A stretch of 64,000 bases of DNA from an uncultured Pseudomonadota bacterium (GCA_903918375.1 CAIXED010000061.1:39226-103225), one strand, 5' to 3'. Positions 54,186 through 62,823 are shown, counted from the stretch's first letter. Notes: generated by a model from the sequence alone, not told the origin. Program-made: numbers and translations.

Positions 54186-54620
54186 GTGATAGCACAATTG
54201 GAAGGTATCTTAAATTTAGTTACTGGTTCCTTGGTTCTGTTTTCCAGTATCGGGATTTTTGTTTTAACCTTAAACGCCCGTTACACCCATGCCATAGCCA
54301 GAGTTAGAGAGCTTTATGATGAAATAAAAGCGGGGCATCAGGATGCTGAAAAACTCGAAAAAGAACTGGATTTAATGGTATTTCGCTGCCATTTATTGAA
54401 ATGGAGTTTTGCGCTGCTTTTATCTAGCGCCATCAGTAGCGGGACTTTTTTACTGTGTTCGATTTTTTCAAAATTCCTTAGTTACATAGGCCCTGAAATC
54501 CTTTTAAGCTGTTTAATTTTCAGCGTTTTATTTATTTTCAGCTCAATGGTGTTTTTGTTTCGCGATGTCTTGGTGTCATTAAAAGCCACCCTAATTCATA
54601 TTGAACGCCTACAGGATTAA
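54186..54620 (+). CDS. DUF2721 family membrane protein
   Basis: NLVTGSLVLFSSIGIFVLTLNARYTHAIARVREL with 3 TM helices. Confidence 0.75.
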   Translation: MIAQLEGILNLVTGSLVLFSSIGIFVLTLNARYTHAIARVRELYDEIKAGHQDAEKLEKELDLMVFRCHLLKWSFALLLSSAISSGTFLLCSIFSKFLSYIGPEILLSCLIFSVLFIFSSMVFLFRDVLVSLKATLIHIERLQD

Positions 54621-54624
54621 ACCT

Positions 54625-54653
54625 TTGTCACAGAAGCTTAATAAGTCTGCCGT
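54625..54653 (+). promoter_or_regulatory. Degenerate Pho-box candidate upstream of eutB
   Basis: TTGTCAC-AGAA-GCTTAAT-AAGT-CTGCCGT, 11-bp phased; middle repeat poor. Confidence 0.3.
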
Positions 54654-54689
54654 AAAGTAATCGGGTTTTGTCGCATTTTAAACTTCAAT

Positions 54690-56072
54690 ATGATTTACAC
54701 CGCATTCATCAAAGGCAAAAACTACCGCTTTCCAGACTTAGCGACTTTATTAGCTAAGGCATCGCCGCGTCGTTCAGCGGATGAACTGGCTGGGATTGCT
54801 GCTGAATCGGAACTTGAGCGAGCAGTCGCCCAAAAAATCCTCGCTGATGTGCCCCTCCAACACTTTCTTGATCAACCACTGATTGCGCCTGAAGTTGATG
54901 AAGTCTCGAAATTAATTTTAGAGCAACACGACGCCCAAGCATTTACCGCTATCCAATCATTAACCGTTGGTGAATTCAGAGAATGGTTATTGGCTGGCGA
55001 ACACGATTTATCAGCAATGGCTTTTGCCTTTACCCCAGAAATGGTGGCTGCGGTGAGCAAAATCATGCGCAATCAAGAATTGATTGCCGTTGCCAGTCGT
55101 TGCCAAGTGATTAGCCAATTCCGTAACACTATCGGTTTACCGGGGCGGCTTTCAACCCGCTTACAACCCAACCACCCTACCGATAATCCTCGCGCAATTG
55201 CCGCCAGTATTCTGGATGGTTTGCTTTATGGCTCCGGTGATGCGGTGATCGGCATCAATCCCGCCACGGATAATCTCGACAACGTTCACACTTTATTGAA
55301 TTTACTCGATGAAGTGATCAATCAACATCAGATTCCCACTCAATCCTGTGTTTTGTCACACGTCACCACCAGCATGGAACTGATGCAAAGAGGCGCTCCG
55401 ATTGATTTGGTGTTTCAGTCGATTGCTGGCACAGAAGCTGCAAATCGTAGCTTTGGGATTGATTTAGCCATGCTAGCCGAAGCGAAAGCGATGGCAGAAG
55501 ATTTAGGGCGCGGCAGTGTTGGCCAACAAGTAATGTACTTTGAAACCGGCCAAGGCAGTGCGCTATCGGCCAACGCGCATCATGGCATTGATGCTCAAAC
55601 TTGTGAGGCCAGAGCTTATGCCGTCGCCCGCGCTTTTTCGCCGTTACTGGTCAATAGCGTGGTTGGTTTCATCGGCCCCGAATATTTATACGATGCCAAA
55701 CAAATCATTCGCGCTGGTTTAGAAGATCATTTTTGTGGCAAGCTTTTAGGCTTACCGATGGGCTGTGATATTTGCTATACCAATCATGCCGAAGCCGATC
55801 AAAACGATATGGATAATTTGCTGACCCTGTTAGGCGTGGCAGGTTGCAATTACATCATGGGCATTCCCGGCTCAGACGACATTATGCTGGCTTACCAAAG
55901 CACATCATTTCATGATGCGCTGTATTTGCGGCAATTATTGAATCTACGCCCCGCCCCTGAATTTGAAGCATGGTTGAATAAGATGGGGATTTTTAATGGC
56001 CATAATTGCTTAGCCAATGACCAATCTAAGCAACGATTTTTAAATCAATTTAAATCACTACCGCAGTTTTAA
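54690..56072 (+). CDS. eutB: Ethanolamine ammonia-lyase large subunit
   Basis: GDAVIGINPATDN, TQSCVLSHVTTSMELMQRGAPIDLVFQSIAGTEAAN, GLPMGCDICYTNHAEADQNDMDNLL. Confidence 0.97.
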   Translation: MIYTAFIKGKNYRFPDLATLLAKASPRRSADELAGIAAESELERAVAQKILADVPLQHFLDQPLIAPEVDEVSKLILEQHDAQAFTAIQSLTVGEFREWLLAGEHDLSAMAFAFTPEMVAAVSKIMRNQELIAVASRCQVISQFRNTIGLPGRLSTRLQPNHPTDNPRAIAASILDGLLYGSGDAVIGINPATDNLDNVHTLLNLLDEVINQHQIPTQSCVLSHVTTSMELMQRGAPIDLVFQSIAGTEAANRSFGIDLAMLAEAKAMAEDLGRGSVGQQVMYFETGQGSALSANAHHGIDAQTCEARAYAVARAFSPLLVNSVVGFIGPEYLYDAKQIIRAGLEDHFCGKLLGLPMGCDICYTNHAEADQNDMDNLLTLLGVAGCNYIMGIPGSDDIMLAYQSTSFHDALYLRQLLNLRPAPEFEAWLNKMGIFNGHNCLANDQSKQRFLNQFKSLPQF

Positions 56073-56074
56073 CC

Positions 56075-56833
56075 ATGAAAGACGCCTGGCACAGCTTAAC
56101 TGAATTTACTCCCGCTAGAATTGCTCAAGGTAGAGCAGGATTTAGCTTACCGACCGAAGCAATCCTTGAGTTCCAACTCGCCCACGCTGCCGCTCGCGAC
56201 GCTGTTCAGCAAAACTGGCAAGTCGAGCAATTTAATCAAAGCTTAATAGCGTCGGGCTTTGAAACCATTCAACTCAACACATTAGTCAGCAATCGCGTCC
56301 AATATTTACAACGGCCTGACTTAGGCCGCCAACTCGATCAAAGTTCTAAAGACCTGCTTCAGTCTTATTCAGACAGTAATTACGATCTGGTGATGATTGT
56401 CAGCAATGGTTTATCGTCGTTAGCCATCGATCAACATGGTCTTAACTTGCTGAAAAGCATTGATCTCGCTTTTCAAAATAGCCCGTTAAAACTGGCTCCG
56501 ATTTGCTTGGTCGCAAACGCTAGAGTGGCCTTGGCTGATGAAATTGGTTCTTTACTAGGCGCTAAATCCGCCGTGATTTTAGTCGGCGAACGCCCAGGAC
56601 TCAGTGTGGCAGATAGTATTGGCGCTTATTTAACCTATGCCCCCAAGCTTGGCAATACTGATGCCGAACGCAATTGTATTTCCAACATTCACTCGCCAGA
56701 CGGTTTAAGTTACAGCTTAGCCGCGCAAAAACTGGCTTATTTAACCTCGCAAGCGCGATTGAAAGGATACTCAGGTGTGTTATTGAAAGATGATGATGTT
56801 TCAAGCACCTATATTCAACAAAACTTCGCATAA
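56075..56833 (+). CDS. eutC: Ethanolamine ammonia-lyase small subunit
   Basis: TPARIAQGRAGFSLPTEAILEFQLAHAAARDAV, VGERPGLSVADSIGAYLTYAPK. Confidence 0.96.
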   Translation: MKDAWHSLTEFTPARIAQGRAGFSLPTEAILEFQLAHAAARDAVQQNWQVEQFNQSLIASGFETIQLNTLVSNRVQYLQRPDLGRQLDQSSKDLLQSYSDSNYDLVMIVSNGLSSLAIDQHGLNLLKSIDLAFQNSPLKLAPICLVANARVALADEIGSLLGAKSAVILVGERPGLSVADSIGAYLTYAPKLGNTDAERNCISNIHSPDGLSYSLAAQKLAYLTSQARLKGYSGVLLKDDDVSSTYIQQNFA

Positions 56834-56989
56834 CTGGATTTATTGATTAATAACAAAGCCTAGTGACAAGCGTGACACAGGTGGGGCAATTAAATAAAAG
56901 ACTGATTTTTTAAAGCCCTATGGTTTTAAACCAAAATAGTCATCTATAAAGCCATAGGCTTTACCTTCAACATGATTGACTATTGGCTT

Positions 56990-57062
56990 CGTCATTCCCG
57001 CGAAGGCGGGAATCTAGGTGGTTGGCTTCGAGGTCTGGATTCCCGCCTTCGCGGGAATGACG
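56990..57062. repeat. REP-like element: 25-bp perfect inverted repeat CGTCATTCCCGCGAAGGCGGGAATC
   Basis: Arms 56990-57014 and 57038-57062 exact reverse complements; each arm internally palindromic. Confidence 0.9.
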
Positions 57063-57177
57063 GCTATATCCGAGAATGACTGAAACTCCTGCGTAACATC
57101 AGTTAAATCACACTAACCAGTAATGAACGGTAGAATCACCGATAATCGTTAATTCAATGGATTACACAAGGTGAAAC

Positions 57178-57960
57178 ATGAGCAAAAATAATTCCGATAA
57201 AGAAACCAAACACGCTTATAAAGAAAACCTTAAATTGCTACAAATTGAATTGGTTAAATTGCAGAAACATATTATTAAGCATAATGACAAAATTCTAATC
57301 GTCTTTGAAGGTCGTGATACCGGCGGCAAAGACGGTACTATCAAGCGGATTATTCAACATTTAAGCCCTCGCGAAGTGCGAGTAGTTGCTTTAGGTAAAC
57401 CATCTACTCGTGATTTAAGTTCTTGGTATTTTCAGCGTTACACGGCACATTTACCCGCTAGTCAAGAAATGGTACTTTTCAATCGCAGTTGGTATAACCG
57501 AGCTGGCGTTGAACGAGTGATGGGATTTTGCAGCGATGCTGAATATCAAGAATTTATGGAAACCGTGGTTGATTACGAGCAATTATTGGTACGCTCAGGT
57601 ATTAAACTGCTGAAATATTATTTAGATATTAGTAAAGATGAACAGAAAAAACGCTTAAAAGAGCGCAAAGAAAATCCATTAAAACAGTGGAAAATCAGTC
57701 CGATTGATAAAGCGGCTCAAAAACAATGGCATCAATACAGTGAAGCGCGAAATATCATGTTGGCCAGAACCCATCATCTAGTCGCACCGTGGACTGTGGT
57801 TAGAGCCGATGACAAACCCGCTACCCATATCAATGTCATTAAAGACATGCTGTTGCGATTGGATTACAAAGATAAAGATCACAGCTTGGTTTTACCCGAT
57901 ACCCAAATTGTTTTTAATTACGAAGAAGCCTGTTTGCACAATGGCATGATCGCGCCTTAG
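57178..57960 (+). CDS. ppk2: Polyphosphate kinase 2 family protein
   Basis: ILIVFEGRDTGGKDGTIKRI, FNRSWYNRAGVERVMGFC, HYLDISKDEQKKRLKER-like, WKISPIDKAAQKQW. Confidence 0.96.
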   Translation: MSKNNSDKETKHAYKENLKLLQIELVKLQKHIIKHNDKILIVFEGRDTGGKDGTIKRIIQHLSPREVRVVALGKPSTRDLSSWYFQRYTAHLPASQEMVLFNRSWYNRAGVERVMGFCSDAEYQEFMETVVDYEQLLVRSGIKLLKYYLDISKDEQKKRLKERKENPLKQWKISPIDKAAQKQWHQYSEARNIMLARTHHLVAPWTVVRADDKPATHINVIKDMLLRLDYKDKDHSLVLPDTQIVFNYEEACLHNGMIAP

Positions 57961-57999
57961 AACGGCGTTAATAATCCCGAAACTACCCGCTAATTTCTG

Positions 58000-58620
58000 A
58001 TGAATCTAAAATACAAAGTCCATCCTTGGCATGGCATATTTCCCGGCCCCAAAGCACCAGAAACCGTGACTGCCTTTATCGAGATTGTGCCTTCCGATAC
58101 CGTCAAATATGAAATAGACAAAGAAACCGGCTATTTGAAAATTGATAGGCCGCAAAAGTTTTCCAACATGATTCCAACCCTTTACGGTTTTATCCCGCAA
58201 ACCCTGTGCGGCGAAAAAATAGCCAATAATGCTACGTCAAAATCCGACGGCAAAGTAATACGCGGTGATGGCGACCCACTCGATATTTGCGTGTTGTGTG
58301 AACGCAGCGTGACCCATGGCGATATTCTTTTACAAGCGATACCCGTCGGTGGCTTTCGGCTGTTAGACGGTGATGAGGCTGATGACAAAATCATCGCTGT
58401 AATGAAAGGCGATGAGTTTTATCATCAATGGCGCGACATTAGCGATTGCCCCGAATCCTATATCAACCGCTTAAAACACTACTTTTTGACTTACAAAAAT
58501 CTGCCACATGAGGAAAGCGTCTGCAAAATCACCGAAGTCTATGGCCGCGAAGAAGCCCACAGAGTCATCAATTTAGCCTTGGCCGATTATCAGGATGAAT
58601 ACGGCGAGTTCCACGAATAG
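58000..58620 (+). CDS. ppa: Inorganic pyrophosphatase (family I)
   Basis: VKYEIDKETGYLKIDRPQKFSNMIPTLYGFIPQT, GDGDPLDICVL, DGDEADDKIIAV. Confidence 0.93.
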   Translation: MNLKYKVHPWHGIFPGPKAPETVTAFIEIVPSDTVKYEIDKETGYLKIDRPQKFSNMIPTLYGFIPQTLCGEKIANNATSKSDGKVIRGDGDPLDICVLCERSVTHGDILLQAIPVGGFRLLDGDEADDKIIAVMKGDEFYHQWRDISDCPESYINRLKHYFLTYKNLPHEESVCKITEVYGREEAHRVINLALADYQDEYGEFHE

Positions 58621-58627
58621 TGTTTGA

Positions 58628-59290
58628 TTAATGACGATGAATGCCTTTAATTTTATGCGCCATGGTTTTGATAAATTCATCGTCTTCTTTATCGCCAATA
58701 TCGGCAAAATCAATCACCTGATAATTTCGACTGCGTTGATACGGCCAGGGCGATTCAGCTAAGGGATACAAAGCAGTCAAACGAGTCGTCTGAGTATAGT
58801 TTTGCTGGCTGCGTTTGATGAAGGCCGGAATCTGATCATTACTTAACCAAGTCATTTCCAGCAAACCATCAGCGCTTTGTTGCTGATAATCAATGGCTTT
58901 TTGCTTGAACAGCATTTGTTCGCCAGTTACCTGAAAAGCTTGCATATCAATTAAACAGGCAATGCCTCGCCAATTCAGCGTAAGGCCAATGGCATCCAAA
59001 TCAGCGGGTAAGTAATCGAGTATTTGTTGTGATGAATGAGAAATTTGCTGGTAACTAATCAAGCCATTAGCCGACTTTGTCCACGCTTCGCCACTATGCT
59101 CGTTCAAATTCTCAGTTTCAACGAAATTATCACCGCGCCAAAAATGCCATTGATAAGTTTGTTGCTGATTGCCCGTGATAACCACGGTTTCAAAATCAGC
59201 GGCAATCTTTGGTAACTGCGCTTCTGCAACTAACACTGGCGTATAAAACACCATTACCAACAACCAATAACACCACCGTAATGACATCAT
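58628..59290 (-). CDS. Exported hypothetical protein, translationally coupled to alkaline phosphatase
   Basis: Signal peptide; start overlaps stop of upstream phosphatase gene. Confidence 0.6.
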   Translation of the reverse strand: MMSLRWCYWLLVMVFYTPVLVAEAQLPKIAADFETVVITGNQQQTYQWHFWRGDNFVETENLNEHSGEAWTKSANGLISYQQISHSSQQILDYLPADLDAIGLTLNWRGIACLIDMQAFQVTGEQMLFKQKAIDYQQQSADGLLEMTWLSNDQIPAFIKRSQQNYTQTTRLTALYPLAESPWPYQRSRNYQVIDFADIGDKEDDEFIKTMAHKIKGIHRH

Positions 59291-60783
59291 TGCCCAGCTT
59301 TAAAATTTAAAGCTTTCGCCATCACTTGATAGATATAGCTTTGCTCTTGGATACCGTGAAATAAATGCGCTTTTGGACCACTAGCAAAAATCGCTACATC
59401 TTCGGCGGCATGGGTTTCGCTTTCTAAAGGCACCATGGCTTCTTGTAAAAAATCAGGATGGGATGTGTCAACATGGCTCAAATCCTGACGCCCCGTTGCA
59501 CCGCGATAACCTGGACCATTGGCATAACCTAAAGTGGTATAGGGCAAGCCATTTTTATCAGTGGATGGCGTAGCTTTACCGGTTTCTTTCACTAAACCCA
59601 AAATCGGATTGCCACGTTGCGGATAGCCAGCAATGGTAAAAGTATGACTGTGATCAGCAGTGACAATCAGCAGCGTGTCTTTAGGATTAGTCTTTTGCTG
59701 GGCTTGGCGAACCGCATTGGATAATTCTATGGTATCGGTCAAAGCACGAAAGGCATTGCCAGCATGATGGGCTTGGTCAATCCGTCCCGCTTCCACTACC
59801 AACACATAGCCTTTTTTATTTTTCGATAACAAATCAATCGCTTTGGCGGTCATCTCGGTCAGCGATGGCTCACCGGCTGTGTCGTTAGGGCGGTCATGTT
59901 CATATTCCAGGTGCGAACGCTCGAACAAACCGAGTAAGTGATCAGTTTGTTTAGGGTCAATCGCGTCAAAACCCGCGCGATCATAGACATAAGCTGCTTT
60001 CGGATAATTGGTTAACCATTGTTGGGTTAAATCCTGACCATCTTTGCGGCTACCAAACTTACCGGCATCTTCTGGATCAGGCATAGTGCTAGGTAAAAAC
60101 ATACTGCGACCACCACCTAATGCCACTTCCAAGCCATTGCCATAGCTAAAATTGATGAGTTGCTTGGCAATATCGGTGACAGTGGCATCGGCTGGGATTT
60201 GTGCATCGGATTCCCAATCACGCTCGGAAGTATGGGCATAACAAGCGGCGGGGGTGGCGTGGGTAATTCTGGCGGTGGAAATAATCCCAGTTGATAAACC
60301 GTGTTGTTCAGCTTGCTCGATGATGGTTTTGACTTGTTGGGCGTTAACGATGTCAGCGTTTTTCTCTTTGCGATTGACGGCACTGCTAACTGATAACTGA
60401 CCATCATTGGTTTTAACCCCGCTGATAATCGCAGTCATGGTCGGTGCTGAATCCGAAGTTTGTTGATTTACGCTATAGGTTTTCGATAAGGCCAGATACG
60501 GCAGCTTTTCAAAACTCAATGAATGCTCTTCGCCACCACGATTATTCGCTTGCGCCTGACCTTCTAAAATCCGCGCGGCGGTAATCGTCGAAATCCCCAT
60601 GCCATCGCCGACAAACAAAATCACATTTTTAGCCACGCCCTTTTGCGGCTTTAACTGCTCGCTATCGGCAATCGCCAGTTGGCCGTTTTGTAGCCAGAAT
60701 TCGGTAGTTTCAATGGTGTTATCTGCCCAAGAAGAGGTGGCAGAGATGAGTAAGAAAGCAGAGATAAATCGACGGTATTTCAT
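59287..60783 (-). CDS. phoA: Alkaline phosphatase
   Basis: NVILFVGDGMGISTITAARILEGQ, SDSAPTMTAI, VEAGRIDQAHHAGNA, TADHSHT; start MKYRRFIS. Confidence 0.93.
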   Translation of the reverse strand: MKYRRFISAFLLISATSSWADNTIETTEFWLQNGQLAIADSEQLKPQKGVAKNVILFVGDGMGISTITAARILEGQAQANNRGGEEHSLSFEKLPYLALSKTYSVNQQTSDSAPTMTAIISGVKTNDGQLSVSSAVNRKEKNADIVNAQQVKTIIEQAEQHGLSTGIISTARITHATPAACYAHTSERDWESDAQIPADATVTDIAKQLINFSYGNGLEVALGGGRSMFLPSTMPDPEDAGKFGSRKDGQDLTQQWLTNYPKAAYVYDRAGFDAIDPKQTDHLLGLFERSHLEYEHDRPNDTAGEPSLTEMTAKAIDLLSKNKKGYVLVVEAGRIDQAHHAGNAFRALTDTIELSNAVRQAQQKTNPKDTLLIVTADHSHTFTIAGYPQRGNPILGLVKETGKATPSTDKNGLPYTTLGYANGPGYRGATGRQDLSHVDTSHPDFLQEAMVPLESETHAAEDVAIFASGPKAHLFHGIQEQSYIYQVMAKALNFKAGQ

Positions 60784-60852
60784 AATTAATACTTGAACCA
60801 AAATAAATGGATAATTTAAACGGTGTTTTTGGTTAGTTTACCAACCAGTTAA

Positions 60853-60899
60853 GGCTTTTCCGTTCGTCCTGAGCCTGTCGAAGGATGAACGGAAAAGCC
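60853..60899. repeat. REP-like hairpin GGCTTTTCCGTTCGTCC...GGATGAACGGAAAAGCC
   Basis: 17-bp arms, one mismatch. Confidence 0.85.
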
Positions 60900-60904
60900 G
60901 AATT

Positions 60905-61002
60905 CATCGCCGCTCATGCTTCGACAAGCTCAGCACGAACGGCTTAAGTGGCAAGCAAGATTGATGAGCTGAAATTCCTGTTTACTTTTATTTAACTACT
61001 TA
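60905..61002 (+). repeat. Left copy of ~97-bp inverted repeat pair
   Basis: ~90% identical to reverse complement of 62626-62722. Confidence 0.9.
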
Positions 61003-61025
61003 AGCCAATTAAAATAATAAATAGC

Positions 61026-61475
61026 CTAAAACTCCAAAATCATTAAATATCTGTCATTTATTTCACTGACAATTTTAAAATCCCAACGCTCAAAACGCTT
61101 TTTATGTTTGGTGCTAACCAGACACCGTCCATGAGAAAAATGATCCCGCATCCATTGAATCCGCGCCGCTTCCAAACCAGAGCCGACGCCTTTGCCGCGA
61201 TGCTCTACCTCGACCGCCATCATATAAAGTATATGGGTATCCGAAGCCCAATCAGCGGCTTTAATACCACCCACTGCAATCAACGAACCTTCAAGATCAT
61301 AAGCTGCGAAAAACTTTTTATAAAACGGTTGTTCCTCAACCGAGTTTATCTCAGTCACCAATCGAGCTCTCTCATAGCGTTCAGATTCACTGGGGCAATT
61401 AGAGCTCAGCAAATTGACGGCAGCAGCTAATGCCTCCGGCGTGTTATCTAAAGGACGGATGGTGTAAGTTTTCAT
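61026..61475 (-). CDS. GNAT family N-acetyltransferase
   Basis: LYMMAVEVEHRGKGVGSGLEAARIQWMRDHFSHGRCLVST. Confidence 0.8.
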   Translation of the reverse strand: MKTYTIRPLDNTPEALAAAVNLLSSNCPSESERYERARLVTEINSVEEQPFYKKFFAAYDLEGSLIAVGGIKAADWASDTHILYMMAVEVEHRGKGVGSGLEAARIQWMRDHFSHGRCLVSTKHKKRFERWDFKIVSEINDRYLMILEF

Positions 61476-61600
61476 TGATAATCAGTGGAAGTGCTACCCA
61501 AGCCAAGTCATTGCTGCTTTAACAAGCCTCAAAATCTTGGTTTAGGGCAAAAATGGTCGGCAAAGTGCCGTTGAAGATTAGTAAATGTTGCTAACCGGAC

Positions 61601-61789
61601 TTAATGTGACGCCCAGCTTTGACGCATCATGTCGGCATGAGCCATCAAATCATTGAACGCCTGAACGCTATCGCGATGATAAGGGTGTCTGGTGTTGTGT
61701 AAAGGGTGACTTAAATCTTCGGCCAAATCACTAATGACTCGTTCGATTTCTAAAAGCTCTTTGGGTTTTCTAGTAATTACTTCCATCAT
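61601..61789 (-). CDS. 62-aa protein of unknown function behind a Pho box
   Basis: Short ORF MMEVITRKPKELLEIERVISDLAEDLSHPLHNTRHPYHRDSVQAFNDLMAHADMMRQSWASH; Pho box 49 bp upstream. Confidence 0.6.
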   Translation of the reverse strand: MMEVITRKPKELLEIERVISDLAEDLSHPLHNTRHPYHRDSVQAFNDLMAHADMMRQSWASH

Positions 61790-61837
61790 CTTCTCTCATA
61801 TTTTCACTTATTTGAGCCTTTAGATTACAAGCGTTCT

Positions 61838-61855
61838 GTGACAAAAATATGACAG
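61838..61855 (-). promoter_or_regulatory. Pho box upstream of 62-aa ORF
   Basis: Minus strand CTGTCAT-ATTT-TTGTCAC. Confidence 0.75.
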
Positions 61856-61953
61856 CAAAAATCAATCTAGCCATCGACAAGGTAGCGCCAAAAAAATCAT
61901 TATGTTATTAATCTAAACTTAAATTAACTTAGCAAAATAAGGAGAGATTATTT

Positions 61954-62196
61954 ATGGCAAAGTCAGCAAAAAAAGACGACAGAAAGAAAGTCGCGTTGGA
62001 TTTAGATGTTTACGAAACCCTGAAAAATTTTTCAAGACACAAGGGTTTAAAACTAAGACACCTGATTGCCGCAATGACCGATATAACGCTATCGAATGAG
62101 ACCATTAACAATCAAATTGTTGATTTGGCGACAATCAAAGGTATAGAAGAACCGAATTTAAAAGCAGAAATATCGGATCAAAATCCTCCGATTTAA
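61954..62196 (+). CDS. Small ribbon-helix-helix-like protein
   Basis: DDRKKVALDLDVYETLKNFSRHKGLKLRHLIAAMTD; GGAGAG ribosome-binding site upstream. Confidence 0.5.
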   Translation: MAKSAKKDDRKKVALDLDVYETLKNFSRHKGLKLRHLIAAMTDITLSNETINNQIVDLATIKGIEEPNLKAEISDQNPPI

Positions 62197-62248
62197 ACCA
62201 AACTGGGCAAAGGCGGCAAAGTTTAATCTGCCGCCTAACGCTGGCCAT

Positions 62249-62608
62249 TTATAACAAAATCAAAGCCCAAGTCGCCGCCGCCCAGATTAGCGACAACATC
62301 ACCGCTGCAGAACCAATATCTTTGGCACGACCCGACAATTCGTGATGCTCCAATCCAACCCGATCAACCACCGCTTCCACGGCTGAATTCAACAACTCAA
62401 CCACTAACACCAGTACCACGCTGCCAATCAACAACACTTTTTCAATCGCACTAGTGTCGAAATAAAAAGCCAGTGGCGTACTGACCAGTAACAAAAGCAC
62501 TTCTTGCCGAAACGCTTCCTCATGCTGCCAAGTAGCTTTAAAACCTGCGATTGAAAAAATACAGGCGTTGATTAAACGCTTTAAGCCTTTTGCATTTTGA
62601 TTAGCCAT
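62249..62608 (-). CDS. dgkA: Diacylglycerol kinase (DgkA family)
   Basis: GLKRLINACIFSIAGFKATWQHEEAFRQE, LVVELLNSAVEAVVDR, KDIGSAAVML. Confidence 0.95.
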   Translation of the reverse strand: MANQNAKGLKRLINACIFSIAGFKATWQHEEAFRQEVLLLLVSTPLAFYFDTSAIEKVLLIGSVVLVLVVELLNSAVEAVVDRVGLEHHELSGRAKDIGSAAVMLSLIWAAATWALILL

Positions 62609-62625
62609 CTTGGGTCCTTTAATAG

Positions 62626-62722
62626 TAAGTAGTTAAATAAAAGTAAACAGAAATGTCAGCGTATAAATCTTGCTTGCCACTTAAGCCGTTCGTGCTGAGC
62701 CTGCGAAGCATGAGCGGCGATG
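62626..62722 (-). repeat. Right copy of ~97-bp inverted repeat pair
   Basis: Reverse complement matches 60905-61002 with scattered mismatches and a 2-nt gap. Confidence 0.9.
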
Positions 62723-62823
62723 GTTGGGATAGCCTTAACTTACTTGCCAAACGATCAAGATTTTATTTGCGTAATTGCCGATTTACTTTTGTTGTAGTGC
62801 TTATTTATTTTTGACTAGCGTTG

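Noticed and set aside
61049-61066. CTGTCAT-TTAT-TTCACTG resembling a Pho box on the plus strand
   Set aside because: Lies inside the 3' coding part of the GNAT gene, second repeat poor, and no plus-strand gene begins suitably downstream
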